Source: Anaeramoeba flamelloides
Taxonomy: Eukaryota > Metamonada > Anaeramoebidae
Reading direction: 5' to 3'
NCBI GenBank assembly: GCA_027625915.1
Contig: JANTQA010000029.1
Location: 6,820,001 to 6,884,000, forward strand
DNA: 64,000 bases
Within the stretch, counting starts at the first letter, position 1. Every line of letters starts with the position of its first letter. Under the pieces are notes generated by a model that was given only the letters and a program-made list of their open reading frames with translations, made no database searches and was not told the origin of the DNA. Positions 1 through 12,000 of this stretch are shown piece after piece. The position numbers and the translations under genes were made by a program.

Positions 1-1721
1 TAACTCTCAACTCAAAACCCCAAATTTCAATTCTTTTTCTCAGAGCAATTTTAATTTTCTAAACAAAGGTAAGTTTCTTCTTTTTATTTCTCTTTGCTTT
101 TGTTTGCTTCAAAACAAAAAAAATTAACAAAACAAAATAATTAACAAATTTTTAAATATCACAAAAGAAATTCTTAAAAAGTTAAGGAATCTCCAAATTT
201 TATGTTCTTTGAAAATTACTTTTAGGAGTAGCTACATATTTGTAAACTTAAAAGAATGTTGAGTCAAGAGATCGAGTTAAAAGTTAAAATTATAATGTTT
301 TTTTTTGAAAAATTTGTAATTTGGTAAAAAACTATTTTCATCTCCAAATTCGAAATTTGAATTGAAAAGGTTGGAAAATTAAAATCCACTTCTTCTAGGG
401 AATTTTTTCTTCATTTTAAAATATTCTAAAGTTTAGTGAAGATTGTAAACATACTTTCAGATATCAAGTGGAAAGAAAGTGAAGTAAGAGGTAAAAAAAA
501 AACGATTTTTAAGGCTAACCCTTGTTTTGTTTGAAGAAACTAAGAAAATTTTTTGGATCAATAAATGTTTTTTTATTCAAATCCTCAAAAATCCTAAAAA
601 TTTGTAATATTTTGGCTTTCCTTTAATTGAAAAACGTTTGAATGTTTTTTCGATTACGACATTGGATTACAATCTCTTCAGAGCGTATAAAATTCGGTTA
701 GTTCATAAGCAAAGCGGAAGTTTGTCTTTATTCTCATTTTTTTTTTTTTGAAATTTACTACACTACAATTGATAACTAATAAGAAAATCTAGTTACTTTT
801 TTTTTCCTTTCAAAATTACAAAAATAATAAAAAGAAAAATTAAAAAAAAAATAAAAAAAAAACTTTTCATTGGTCCTTACAATTTTTGTTGCTACACCAA
901 ATATTTCTCAAAAATTGAACAATTTTTACCAATCAAATCCTTACATTGCTTAGAATAGTCAAATTAGTCTATTAATTATTTTTTACTGTTTTATTTTATA
1001 AAAAGAAACACAACTTTTTGTTTTTCATTTTTTTTAATGTTAATTCAGTTTCTAAAAAAATTAATAAATATTGATCTTTTAAATCAGTTTTATTATTAAC
1101 TATTTTCCATATAATTAATACTTGATGAGAAATATCACAATTACTCTGATTTACAAATGTTAATAAAAAAATAAAACCTCTTTCAATATTTACGATTTGG
1201 AAACCTGAAAAAGTTAAAAAAAAAAAAAAAAAGAGGAAGGGTTGACATTCTAAGCTATTTTTCTTTCTTGAAGTTCACCATTATTTTTTAGCATTAATTT
1301 TCAATATGGGTATTAAAAATTCTTTTACTTTTTAGAAAACTTTTGGAAAATATTTGATTTTACCCCATTATTTTGAATTCTGGAAAAGTTATTTCCTTGA
1401 TAGCACTCATTCAACACTCCTAAAAAAAAATATTTTAAAATAATAAAAAATCAAAATTCATTATTTAAGACTCAAAAATATAAAAGTTATCCATCGAGTT
1501 CAAGAAATTAAAAATTCATGGAATTGATCAATTACTTAATTAGATATTATTATGTAATAAAATAAAAAATTTAAATAAATTTTGTACTTTATTTTTAAAA
1601 TTAATTTCAAAAGATTAATTCCTTTTAATTTATTTTGAAATATTAATCTATTATTTCCATAGAAAGTATAAACGCATAAAAAAGGATAAATATTTTCTAT
1701 TATTTCTTTATGGTCATATTT

Positions 1722-1911
1722 TAAAGCAATACAGTTTTAAATTACTTTCATCATCGTTGTATGATAAAAATTTTTCAATTTCTTCATTGGTTAAATTATG
1801 ATTATCCGAACTTTCGTCAAACTGTGAAGTATCTATTAAAGAAGTATTTCCTTCTGAATTAGTATTATTATCGAATTTAATAATATTGCCATTTTTGTAT
1901 TCTAAATTTTA
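1722..1911 (-). CDS. Orphan coding-like terminal exon on the opposite strand of an intron
   Basis: On the minus strand, an acceptor-like AAATTTAG is followed by about 62 open codons and a stop, ending in the peptide NLKLYCFKI. The composition is acidic and polar (FDNNTNSEGN, SQFDESSDNH, NEEIEKFLSY) and looks like protein rather than the Phe/Lys-rich noise of random frames here. It has no ATG, so it can only be a last exon or a fragment. It lies inside the large intron of the left Mei2-like copy, in the part not shared with the right copy. Function is not recognised, and no upstream exon was found on this strand. Confidence 0.3.
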
Positions 1912-2491
1912 TTTGAATAATATTTTTGATACTCCATTGGGCAACAATTATAATTTTTATCTTTAGATTTGTGAAATTAATTAAAAAAAAAAAAATCAAA
2001 ATTTCCAAAATCACAATAATTTTAATATACAAATCATTAGTCTAAAATCCATAAAATTTATTGTTCAATAAATTTTATAATTGATTTTTCAGAGTTATTT
2101 GAACTAGATATCATCAATATAATTTGTGTTCAATTACAACATACTTTAATTTTAAATAATACAATTACCAACACTAATTCTTCAAAATCTTCAAAATCAT
2201 TCAATTTTTTCACAAAAATTAATACAACAAATAACATGATTTTTTTTTACTCGGTGATTATTTTTTTTCATAAGATAAATAGATTCTTTTAAAAAACTTA
2301 TGATATTATTACAATTTACTCATCATTATATAAAATGTTCTAATAATAATTTAAAAAACAAGGAAAAAGGAATGTTATTGGAAAATATAATTCAAACTTT
2401 AAAAAGAATTTTTCTAAAATTTAAAAATCTTCTCAAACTATTTTAAATTTTTATTTGTTCATATAATTAAATAGAAATTTTATGTATTTTA

Positions 2492-2545
<54 letters not shown>
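2492..2545. repeat. (AAT)n microsatellite
   Basis: About 17 AAT units inside the intron of the left Mei2-like copy. The same tract, as ATT, is at 40087-40139 in the other arm. Confidence 0.95.
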
Positions 2546-2547
<2 letters not shown>

Positions 2548-5250
2548 AATAATGAAGTTTTAAAACACTTCATCATTCAAAACCGTTTCAGCTTTTCTTA
2601 ATACAAACTAATGTATTTATTTTTTTTTAATTTAATTAATTTTAATAAAAAAAAAAAAAAAAAAAAAAAACAAATAGGACACAATGAAATCAATAAAAAT
2701 AAGGAATCTAAAATTTCAAAAAATGAAAAAATCACAAACATAAACATTTATCAAAATGAATTTTCAAATATTATAAATAAAAAACAACAAATTGAACGAT
2801 CTTTAAATAACCAAGAACAAATAAAAACGAAATTCACAATTAGAAATGAAATAAAACCAAATTTAAATTCAAAGAATAATTTTTTTGCATCAAAATTCCA
2901 ATTCGAATTATAATATGAATCAAAATGTTAATATTAATAATAATAATATTGAAACCAATAAAAATAATTACGATTATCAACAGCCAACATATAACAAGCA
3001 AAAAAATATATTCAAATAATCAGAATAATTTTCAAAAAAAAAAATTATTACAACCAAAATAATTATTACAACGAAAATAGAAATAGAAATAATATTAATA
3101 ATCAAAACATCCGGATCAATAATAATATCAATAATAACAACACGAACAATAATAATACGTATTTAAAAAAAACGAATAATTATTATAACAACAAAAATGA
3201 TTATTATTATGATAAATATTCAACAAACAATAAACATACTAATTTAAACAGACAAAAAGAACAAAATAATTTTCAACAAACACAAGATCCAAGAAATAAT
3301 TTAGAATTTCAAAGAGAATTAGATCGAGAAAAATTTGTTAGGCCATATCATTTTGGACAATGGTGGAAAGCAAAACCCGAAGGCTCTACTAATAATAATT
3401 CAATTAAACAACAGCAGCAGCAGCAACAAGAACAACAACGATTCCAAGTATTCCAACAACAGCCTCAGCAGCAGCAGCAACAACAACAACAACAACAAAA
3501 GCAAAATGAAACCAAAGAACATCCATTGGGAGAATATCCAAACCGAGCACTATTTGTAAGAAATATTGATTCAAATATTGAAGATGAAAAGCTTTTTAAT
3601 ATTTTTATTCAATTTGGAGAAATCAAAGAAATATATTCAAAAAGCAAATTCCGAGGATTTGTTTTAATTAAATATTATGATATTCGACATTCGATGAACG
3701 CATTAGAAAAGTTACAAGGGAAAGAGATCAATGGAAGGAAAGTTGATATTCATTATTCGATTCCAAAAGAAAATCCAAAGGAAGAAGATCAAAACCAAGG
3801 GACTGTTGTTTGCTTTAATTTGGATGAAACAATCACAAATGAAATCATCTATGAAATATTTTCACAAGTTGGAGAAATCAAAGAAATTAGAACAACTCCC
3901 AACAAGTTAAGACATAGATTCATTGAATTTTATGATACACGAGATGCAGAAAGATCAATCCAAATTTTAAACAAATCAATAATCAAACAAAGAGAAATCA
4001 AAGTAGAACTCTCAAGAGCAGGTGGGATTAGAAGCAAATTAATGTCAAATTATCACAAAAAAAGAAATAATTCTTCAAAAAATAATAAAAAAAATTATAA
4101 CAAAACAAGAAATATTCCAAACACTAATTATAATACAAATTACAATACCAATAATAATCCCCAGAATTTTCAAATACATAGCCAATTGATTTCAAATGAT
4201 TTTCAAAAAATCAACCACAACCAAACAAATATAAATTTACCAAATCAACCAAATTATATACCTTATAACAACCAAAATTATTTTAATAATTCAAATAACA
4301 ATAATAATAATGTTAATAATTCAAATATTGGTATTGATATTAATTATAATGGTAATAATAATATTAATAATAACAATAAAGAAACAGAATTATTATTCAA
4401 AATTGATAAAAATAATAATAATCAATATTATTCTGAAAATTCTATTAATAATGAAAATTCGCAACCAAATAAACAATTATCATCAAACCAATCCCACTCG
4501 TTAAATTTTTCACCATATGGAAAAACAAATCAAAATAATAACAATTGGTATTATTAAATTCTTATTTTTTTTTCTTTTAATTTTTTTCTTTCTCAATATA
4601 ATTAAAATTTATTTGAAATAAAAAAAAAAATAATAATAATTGATCTGTAATCATATATTAATTATCTTGCATTATTTGTTTTAATTTTCTAATTAAAATT
4701 TTAAAGTAACATTAATTTTTTTCTCTCAAAGTTTTATTAATCTTAAGAAATCTTGGATAAGATTATAGCCAATAATAATATCTTCATTTCCATCGCGGTA
4801 ATTCGTCCTTTGATATTTGTTTTGATAAAAATTCTTAATAAAACAAAAACAATGTCTTTTTACTTTAAATTAAAAGGCCTTTTGTTGTTTTTACTCTTTA
4901 TTAAATCTAATATACTCTAAAAAATGGCATTTTTTTTTTTTTTATTAGGAATTGCTTAATGTATTCAAATTTTTATAGCTTTTTTGATAAAGGATTAAAT
5001 GGGAAATCTTAAGTAAATAAAATTACATAAAATTCATCTATCTTTTTTTTTATATCTTCGATTATTTCTAAAGCTTCACTAGTATCTTTAGTTGTTTGTT
5101 GTATAAATTCTGAAACAAAAATAAAAAAAAAAAATCTTAAGGGATTATTTTTTCAGGGCAGCAGGATAAAATATTTAAATTTGTTACTGGTGATTTTTTT
5201 TACTTACTTCTTTAGTGAATTGGAAATTTCTTAAAAATGTTGATCAAAAT

Positions 5251-5790
5251 AAACCCCATTCCAAAAATTTGGACACACCCAAAATCAAAAATAGCCAAAA
5301 AAAAAACCCAATTTATTGTATTTTCCCAAACCTAATATAAAACTACATTTAAGTTACCAAGTATTAATGTTTTTATAAGTAATCGTTTTCATCCAAATAA
5401 AAGAAAAAAATTTAAAACTCAAAAATAAAAACAGGTGTGTCCAAAATAATGAAACGACCGGAACAAAAAATGTATTGGTAAATTTGTTGAAATTTCACCA
5501 ACAATTGTTGATCGATCAAATGATAAGATACCATCTACCAATTGTATTTGATTTTCCAATTTAACAAACTCAACACTAACCTTCTATCAACCATTAAAAA
5601 AAAATTTCGAGATCAAACGAAACAGATTACGTAACTGCAAAAAAGGAAATGAAAACAAAACAAAAAAGACAAAAAAATGAAATTGTTTGTAAAATCAAAA
5701 TTTGTTCCAATTTGAATTTAAAGTACAGTAATGATGTTTTTTCAACTGTTTAAACTGTGTCCAAATTTTTGGAATCTAGTTTATAAACCC
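5251..5790 (+). mobile_element. TIR element family A, copy 1
   Basis: A segment of about 525 bp bounded by inverted copies of ATTCCAAAAATTTGGACAC (5258-5276 and 5757-5775). The ends and the GGACAC motif resemble Tc1/mariner inverted repeats; that family call is inference. No intact transposase is seen, only short open pieces around 5470-5540. Copies 2 and 3 are in the opposite orientation. Confidence 0.85.
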
Positions 5791-6513
5791 AGACAAGAAT
5801 ATTTGTTTCAATGAGATCAATTTGTTTTTTCCAATTTTTTTGAAAAAGAAAATCATTAATTAGATTTTATTTCATGTTTTAGAAAAAGTTTTTACCCTGT
5901 TTCTTATTGTTTCCAATACCGTTATACAATAAAATGTGTATGTTGTTATAAATGTTAATTTAAAAGTGGGTTTTTTTTTTATTATTTTTGAGATCATTCT
6001 TTTCGTTAGTAAAAAAATTGCTTTGTTCAGCTTATTGAAAAATAATTTTATTTTTTTAAGAAAGGGTAGTTATAATCATTACAGTTTTGAAATCATTTAT
6101 AAATTTTACTTCGAAAATATGTTTTTTTTTATAAGATGAAATTCGATTTTTTCACTATAAATTGTTCAACAAGATATTTGAGAATAAAGTTAATTTTATC
6201 CTCAAAAATCAAAATCCTTTTTTTTAATAAAAAAATGATTTAAAATGATATATAGATTCTTGTGAATAAGACCAAACAATTGGTTAAAAAAATTATGAAA
6301 ATGCAAAATTTTTTTTATTATTTTTTCATTCTTCTATCTAAGTACAGATAAATTCAAAAAATTGAATTTAAATTTTTAATTCGATTTCCGTTTATTCTAA
6401 ATCCTGATACTCACTCCTTACAAACATCTAATTTCAGAGAATATTTCAACATACAAGTAATTTATAAAGTTTTTTGCTTTATGGGGTTAGTGATAACAAA
6501 GATTCTTCTCAAC

Positions 6514-7045
6514 TATGTTCCAAAAATTTAGACACCGTTTAAACAGTTAAAAGAATAACAATACTAAACTTTGCTTTCAATTTGGAAATAATTTTGATTT
6601 TACAAACAATTTCGTTTTTTGTCTTTTTTTGTTTTGTTTTTTCATTTCCTTTTTTCTAGTTACGTAATCTGTTTCCTTAGATCTGAATTTTTTTTTTTTT
6701 GGGTTGATATTAAGTTAGTATTGAGTTTGTTAAATTGAAGAATCGCATGCGATTGGCTGATGGTATATTATCATTTGATCGATCAACAATTGTTGGTTAA
6801 ATTTCAACATATTTACCAATACATTTTTTTATTCAGTTCGTTTCATTATTTTGGACATACCAATTCTTTATTTTTTGGTTTTATATTTTTTTCTTTTATT
6901 TGTATAAAAATAATTACTTATAAAAATATTACTACTTGGTAACTTAAATGGGGTTTAATATTAAGTTTGGAAAAATATAAAATAAATTTAGTTTTTTTTT
7001 TCTTATTTTAGATTTTGGGTGTGTCCAAATTTTTAAAATGGGGTG
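6514..7045 (-). mobile_element. TIR element family A, copy 2
   Basis: Reverse-complement relative of 5251-5790 along its whole length. It shares the centre with GATCGATCAACAATTGTTGG and ends in GGGTGTGTCCAAATTTTTAAAATGGGG. The terminal repeats are slightly degraded. It sits 720 bp from copy 1, so the two make a large inverted pair. Confidence 0.85.
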
Positions 7046-7334
7046 ATAATCAAAGTATGTTGTAATTGGGTGTTATGTGTATTAGCGCTCCACGGATAAT
7101 ATGAGTCTAAAAAATCGATTATAATTATTAGAACACTATTAAATATGGTTTTTTTACTAATGATCACTATTAAAAATTTTTATTTTCGAAATTGTTTTTT
7201 AAATTCCTTTTCCAAATCTAAAAATAGAAACCATAAATACAGTATTCTGGTATTTAATAATTCCTATTTAATACTTTTAAAATTTACTATTTTTTTAATT
7301 TTTTAATTTCAAATATTAGCTCCATAATTATTAG

Positions 7335-7615
7335 TATAAAAAACCAAAGGTTGGTTAATTGGGTTTCTTTTTTATAAAGATAATTGTAATTTCAATACAT
7401 TTCCTATATTTGCAAATAATTGGCCAAAAAAATCATTTATTGTTAATAAATTTTTTCAAAAAATTGAATTTTTTAACGTTAAATCTACATTTGGACACAA
7501 ATTTAAGAAAGATATTTTGCAACTTTGGAGTCTGAAAATTGATAATTCAACCATTAAATATTTGTTAAAAAGCAGAGTTTTTTTCAGAATCTGTTTGGGT
7601 TTTTTACTCGAATAA
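7335..7615 (+). other. Open stretch of about 90 codons, unassigned
   Basis: An uninterrupted frame without ATG contains peptides such as FANNWPKKSF, FGHKFKKDILQLW and YLLKSRVFFRICLGF before its stop. It is longer than usual for noise at this AT content and less biased in composition. No splice partner or family was recognised. It may be a transposase or LINE scrap, since it lies just left of element F. Confidence 0.2.
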
Positions 7616-7754
7616 AAGGATCACTTTTAATTGTCAAAATCAATAAATAATACTATTTATTGATTTTTAAGAGAAAATTGAACCATGGCTCAAAAATCTG
7701 ATTTGCACCCAATAACAACTTACTATAATCTTAGATTATTCTTCATCGAATATA

Positions 7755-8222
7755 ACTGTTGAGAGAAAAATGTTGGAAACAGAAAAATGGTTGGACAGCA
7801 ATTTTTAATTGGGAACATTAGAAAAATTTCAAATCAAATCCTATTGATAACCATTTGAATTTTATATAAATCCAGGTTTAAATGTGTTACAAGTTCGTTA
7901 GTCTGTGGTGTAGGTAGAATACTCATTTGAATGGTTGATAACTAAAGTAGATCATGCTATTTTAACAAAAATCCAAGTTTTGGTAAAGTTTACTATTAAT
8001 TCTGAAAATGGTAATTTTTAAACTTGCTTTAGATTATAAGAGATAAGGTTTTGAAAAAGTAGAATTACATTAGTCGTTATTCTAATAAGTAGATTATTGT
8101 TCTTTTCTTTAGTTATTTCACAAACGATTGAAATTAAAAATCATTTTCAGGTTCTATTAATGTTCCCAATTAAAAATGGTGTCCAACTATTTTTCTCTGT
8201 CCAACATTTTACTCTCAACAGT
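7755..8222. mobile_element. TIR element family F
   Basis: The two ends are inverted repeats of about 66 bp with few mismatches, starting ACTGTTGAGAG and including GTTGGACA and TTTTTAATTGGGAACATTA. TA lies at the left border. There is no coding capacity, so it is a miniature non-autonomous DNA element. Only one copy was seen in the window. Confidence 0.85.
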
Positions 8223-9056
8223 AATCCCTTAAACCAATAAAAATTCTTTCTTCCTTGATGAGCAAAAAAATACAAAACTGGTAAATATAATAAAAAATGG
8301 AAAACATTTTTGTTGAATTTATCAACTGTTATCTCAAAGTTAATTTAATTTCTTTGACGATTGTGAAAAAATGTAGTTAACTCTTCTTGAAAATATCTCA
8401 AACAAAAGAATCTATCTTTCAGAAATGTTAAACCAGAGGGTGGTTTTCAATGTTTTGAATTGAGATTGAAGTTAACGATCCACAGTCTGATTTTCAATGA
8501 GAGAGAAAAAAATAATGGAAAAGGAATTGTCGTTACCTGAAATAAAAGAGTGTTAGTGAAGTGAATGGTGATCACTACAAGTGTTTTTTTTTCTTCTTTT
8601 TCCTCTTTTTCAAGAAAAAAACAACTTTAATTGGGATTTCTTTTTAATTTCAAAAATAAAAATTTTTTTTAAGAAGGAAAGATTTTGTTTTTAAAAAGGA
8701 TTCGATTTTTTCTGACAACTGTTTGTTTACTTCAAACAAAAAAGTGATTGTTAAACTTGGAAAAAAGAAAAATAAAATATTTTGTTACAAAAAAGTTGAT
8801 GAAAAATTATTTTGAAGAAACCTCAACTTGTCGAAATCTAAATTGATGAAACTCTTATACACCAAGAATTTGATCAATTCTTATTTCTCCATTTAACTTC
8901 AAAAACAAATCTTCTCTTTTTAAAAGCGAACAAATAAAATAAATATTTAGATCAAAGGAAAAGTATTTTTTCGAAAAGAAACATGTAAATTTTACATTTT
9001 TAACATTCTTTTAGCAAAGGGTTGGTCATTATTTTTTTTAATTTTCCACAAAATAA

Positions 9057-12000
9057 ATGGGCCAAATAATAAAGAAAAAACCAAAGTCAGAAGAAGAAAT
9101 CAAAAGTTTAAGAATCGACAAAAAACTTCAAAAAGCACAAGAGACTGAAAACGAAGAAGCAAATTTGCTTTTGTTAGGTAACAGCTTTTAAAAAAACAGA
9201 ATCTTCATCTTTCGATTTTTTGTGTTAAAAAAATGAAATAACAAAAGAGCAATCTTGTATCCTTTTTATTCAAAAAAACAAAAAACAAAAAACAATAATA
9301 ATCCGAATAAATTCATGTCTTGTTCATCCTTATAAAAATAATAGGAGCAGGCGAGTCTGGAAAATCGACGATCTTTAAACAAATGAAACTTTTGCATTTG
9401 GACGGGTTCGACGAAGAAGAAAAAAAAGACTATCGCGTGCATGTCCACTCAAACGTTATCGAGTCCATTCAGTCCTTGGTTGAAGCAATGCAAAGCATGA
9501 ACATAAACTTTTCAAATGAAAAAAACAATGAAAACTGCGACGAGATCTTGAGCCTCAAATATTCTGATACACTCACCCCAGAATTGGCTGAGATTATCAA
9601 AGAAATTTGGGAAGATCCCGGCATTATGGAAACATTTGGTTTGTCTCACAAATTCCAATTAATCGATTCTGCTTCATAGTAATAACAGAACCTTTTTTTC
9701 TAATTTTCAATTGTCCTCTCCCGAAGACTCACTCTTTTTTCATTTATTTTTTTTCCAAATTTGCAATTTTTCAACAAACCCAACCTATTCTCCTCCCTTT
9801 TTTAATCAAAACTAACCAAAAAATAACAATTAGCTTTTTAAATAAAGTCAAATCTCTTGCACAAGAGTCATACATTCCTTCTGTAGACGACATTTTAAAT
9901 GTCAGAGTGAGGACAACTGGAATTTCTGAAACAACTTTCAAATACGAAGGTTTAAAATTTAAGTAAATATTTTTTTTTTCATCTTTTCTTTGGTTAACTG
10001 AGAGCAAAAATGAAAATTTCTACTTGATGTGAATTTTTTGAAGAACAACCTAAGACAAATAAGTGGTGAGGTTGAGGACTAAAAAACATTTTACCATTCG
10101 CTGTAGATCAAAAAATTTAGATCTTTTTGAGAACAAATCTTATCGTTTTCCTCTTGCTGTTTTGACCAATTCTCTACACACCAAAAATTGCAAATTTATT
10201 TTGATTTTAGTTTAAAATATTTCAAAACTGTTATCTTCAATAATATTTTCGTGTGTTTTTTCTCTTAAGCAAATGGACCATGTAAAATTAATATAATTAA
10301 TAGCTAATTACAATTTATAATTATAAGCGAATCTATAGTGGTGTAAATAACCCGTTCAGACAACCTTTAACCCATTACTAAAATTTAACTCATGTTTTTT
10401 TTTCAGACTTGGGTATTGGAAGACCAGAAATCACTTATAGACTCTTGGTTCAGATCCAAATTGACTTTAGAGGTTAGATCTTTGATTAATCAAAATGGCT
10501 CAATTATACTAAATGCTTTTGTTTCAAAAATTTCATCAAATTTACAAAATTTGGGAGATTAAATGATTATTTTATAAAAATTCAAAAAATGAAATTATTC
10601 TCATTTTTTTGTCAAAAAATTACATTTTAATCTTACAGTATTTTTATAATTCTTTTTTAAAATTTATTTAAAGAACCCAATTTCTTGTTTATATACTGTT
10701 ATCATCCTATTGATTTGTTTCTTTTATTTCTAGAGTCAGCCAATATTTTTTGCATGAGTTAAATTTTAGTAATGGGTTAAAATAAAAAACACGGGTTAGT
10801 TACACCACTGTAGAGTAAAAAAAATCTTGTAGTAAATTTAATAGCAAATTCCAAAAAAATTTTACCTCATCTTGAAAATGAAAAATAAAGCAAAAAATCT
10901 GATTACTACAAAACCAAACTTACTTTTAATGATATTTTCGGAAATGAATTATTGCTTTGAAAAAGTTTGATCCATTTTTATCATTTTAAAAAGTTTACAA
11001 TTCAACACATTTCCAAATTATTTCAAAAAAAAATTATTATCGATTGAAGAAGAAAGAAATCCTATTGTGTGCGAAGGAATTCTACAAAAATAGACTTTTA
11101 AAAAGAAAACCACATAAATTTTAAAATAATACAATATAAAAAATCTACTTTAATTTCAAAAAGTTTACAATACTTATTTTAAACTCGAAAAAACAATAAT
11201 TTCTTTATCAAAGAACAGTTCGAATCAATTTTTTCAATTTGTTGAATAAAAAAATACGAGAAAAAAAATCAAACCATCAAATTAAAAATCCTCCCAAAAT
11301 ACTTTTTTCAAGCCTGGAAACCCCAGCTTATAACCTACAGAAATACTTTTTAATTTAATTATTTTCAAAATAATAATTAATAACTGAATCTTAATTCTTT
11401 CAATGAGTTGGTAATAACCCAAAGATTAAAAGTATCAATAGACTTTATTATCTATTTCTCCATTGTTTTAAAATATTTTCAAGCAAATAAAAAATAATTC
11501 AAATAAATAATTCTAATAATAAAAAAATATAATAAATATTCTAAAATAACTTATTTTAATAATAACAGTTCGTTGTTTATCTTCTGAATATTTGAAAAAG
11601 AATATTACCTAATCTTTTAAATTTCAAGAAATTACTAAAAAAAAATGAATAAAATAAATGTTCAAATTTTTTTGAATCTTCAAGTATTCAATATTTGATT
11701 TATTTTTATTGTATTTTTAAAAATAAGATTAAAGATTTAAAATGTTATTTGTGAGAACAAACTCTCTGGAAATTACTAAATGTGAGATTTCCTAAAAAAT
11801 GAAAATATTTTGTAAATTTTACTTTTCCATCTTTTAAATCCAAAAATCCGAACAAATCGAAAAAGGATCAAATTTTTTATACTGAAATTTAATTGGGAAA
11901 AAGTAACTTCTTTTCCAAAAAAGATAACTCATTTCTTTAATGTTGATAAATGTGATTTCTGATCAGGCTTAATTGTACCCCTGTGAAAATAATTACTCTA

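Larger units (their letters stand above)
1..4557 (+). pseudogene. Mei2-like RNA-binding protein, second copy (5' end outside window, frame interrupted)
   Basis: This is the inverted twin of the intact gene at 38042-43248. Positions 1-68 are the end of its second exon and the donor GTAAGT starts at 69. The intron runs to 2677 and the last exon from 2678 to the stop at 4555-4557. Two RRM domains lie at about 3550-4020, with the Mei2-like signatures RALFVRN, KFRGFVLIKYYDIR, VDIHYSIPK and HRFIEFYDTRDAE, and are identical in protein to the other copy. The Asn-rich tail differs by five substitutions plus shorter Asn runs. Three homopolymer runs (near 2880, 3001 and 3033) are each one base longer than in the twin. 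Together they restore phase, but the first brings an early stop near 2911. The copy is either a recent pseudogene or carries homopolymer sequencing errors. The start lies to the left of the window. Confidence 0.75.
1..4663 (+). repeat. Left arm of large inverted duplication
   Basis: Positions 1-242 match the reverse complement of 42202-42443, and about 1930-4663 match 37935-40720. The stretch between (243-1930) is not alignable with its counterpart 40740-42200, apart from weak similarity next to 1930. The inner end is sharp, just after a shared GATCTGTAA about 90 bases past the stop codon. The outer end lies beyond the window, since position 1 is inside the repeat. Confidence 0.93.
4664..9056. 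other. Intergenic, TIR elements only
   Basis: No gene could be supported between the Mei2-like copy and the G-alpha start. The stretch holds two copies of element A (5251-5790 and 6514-7045, in opposite orientation), an unassigned open stretch at 7335-7615 and element F at 7755-8222. The remainder is AT-rich with homopolymer runs. Confidence 0.7.

Noticed and set aside
4310-4504. Ile/Leu-rich open frame overlapping the Mei2-like tail
   Set aside because: It is the other frame of the Asn codon runs (AAT/ATT) and is mirrored at 38095-38298.
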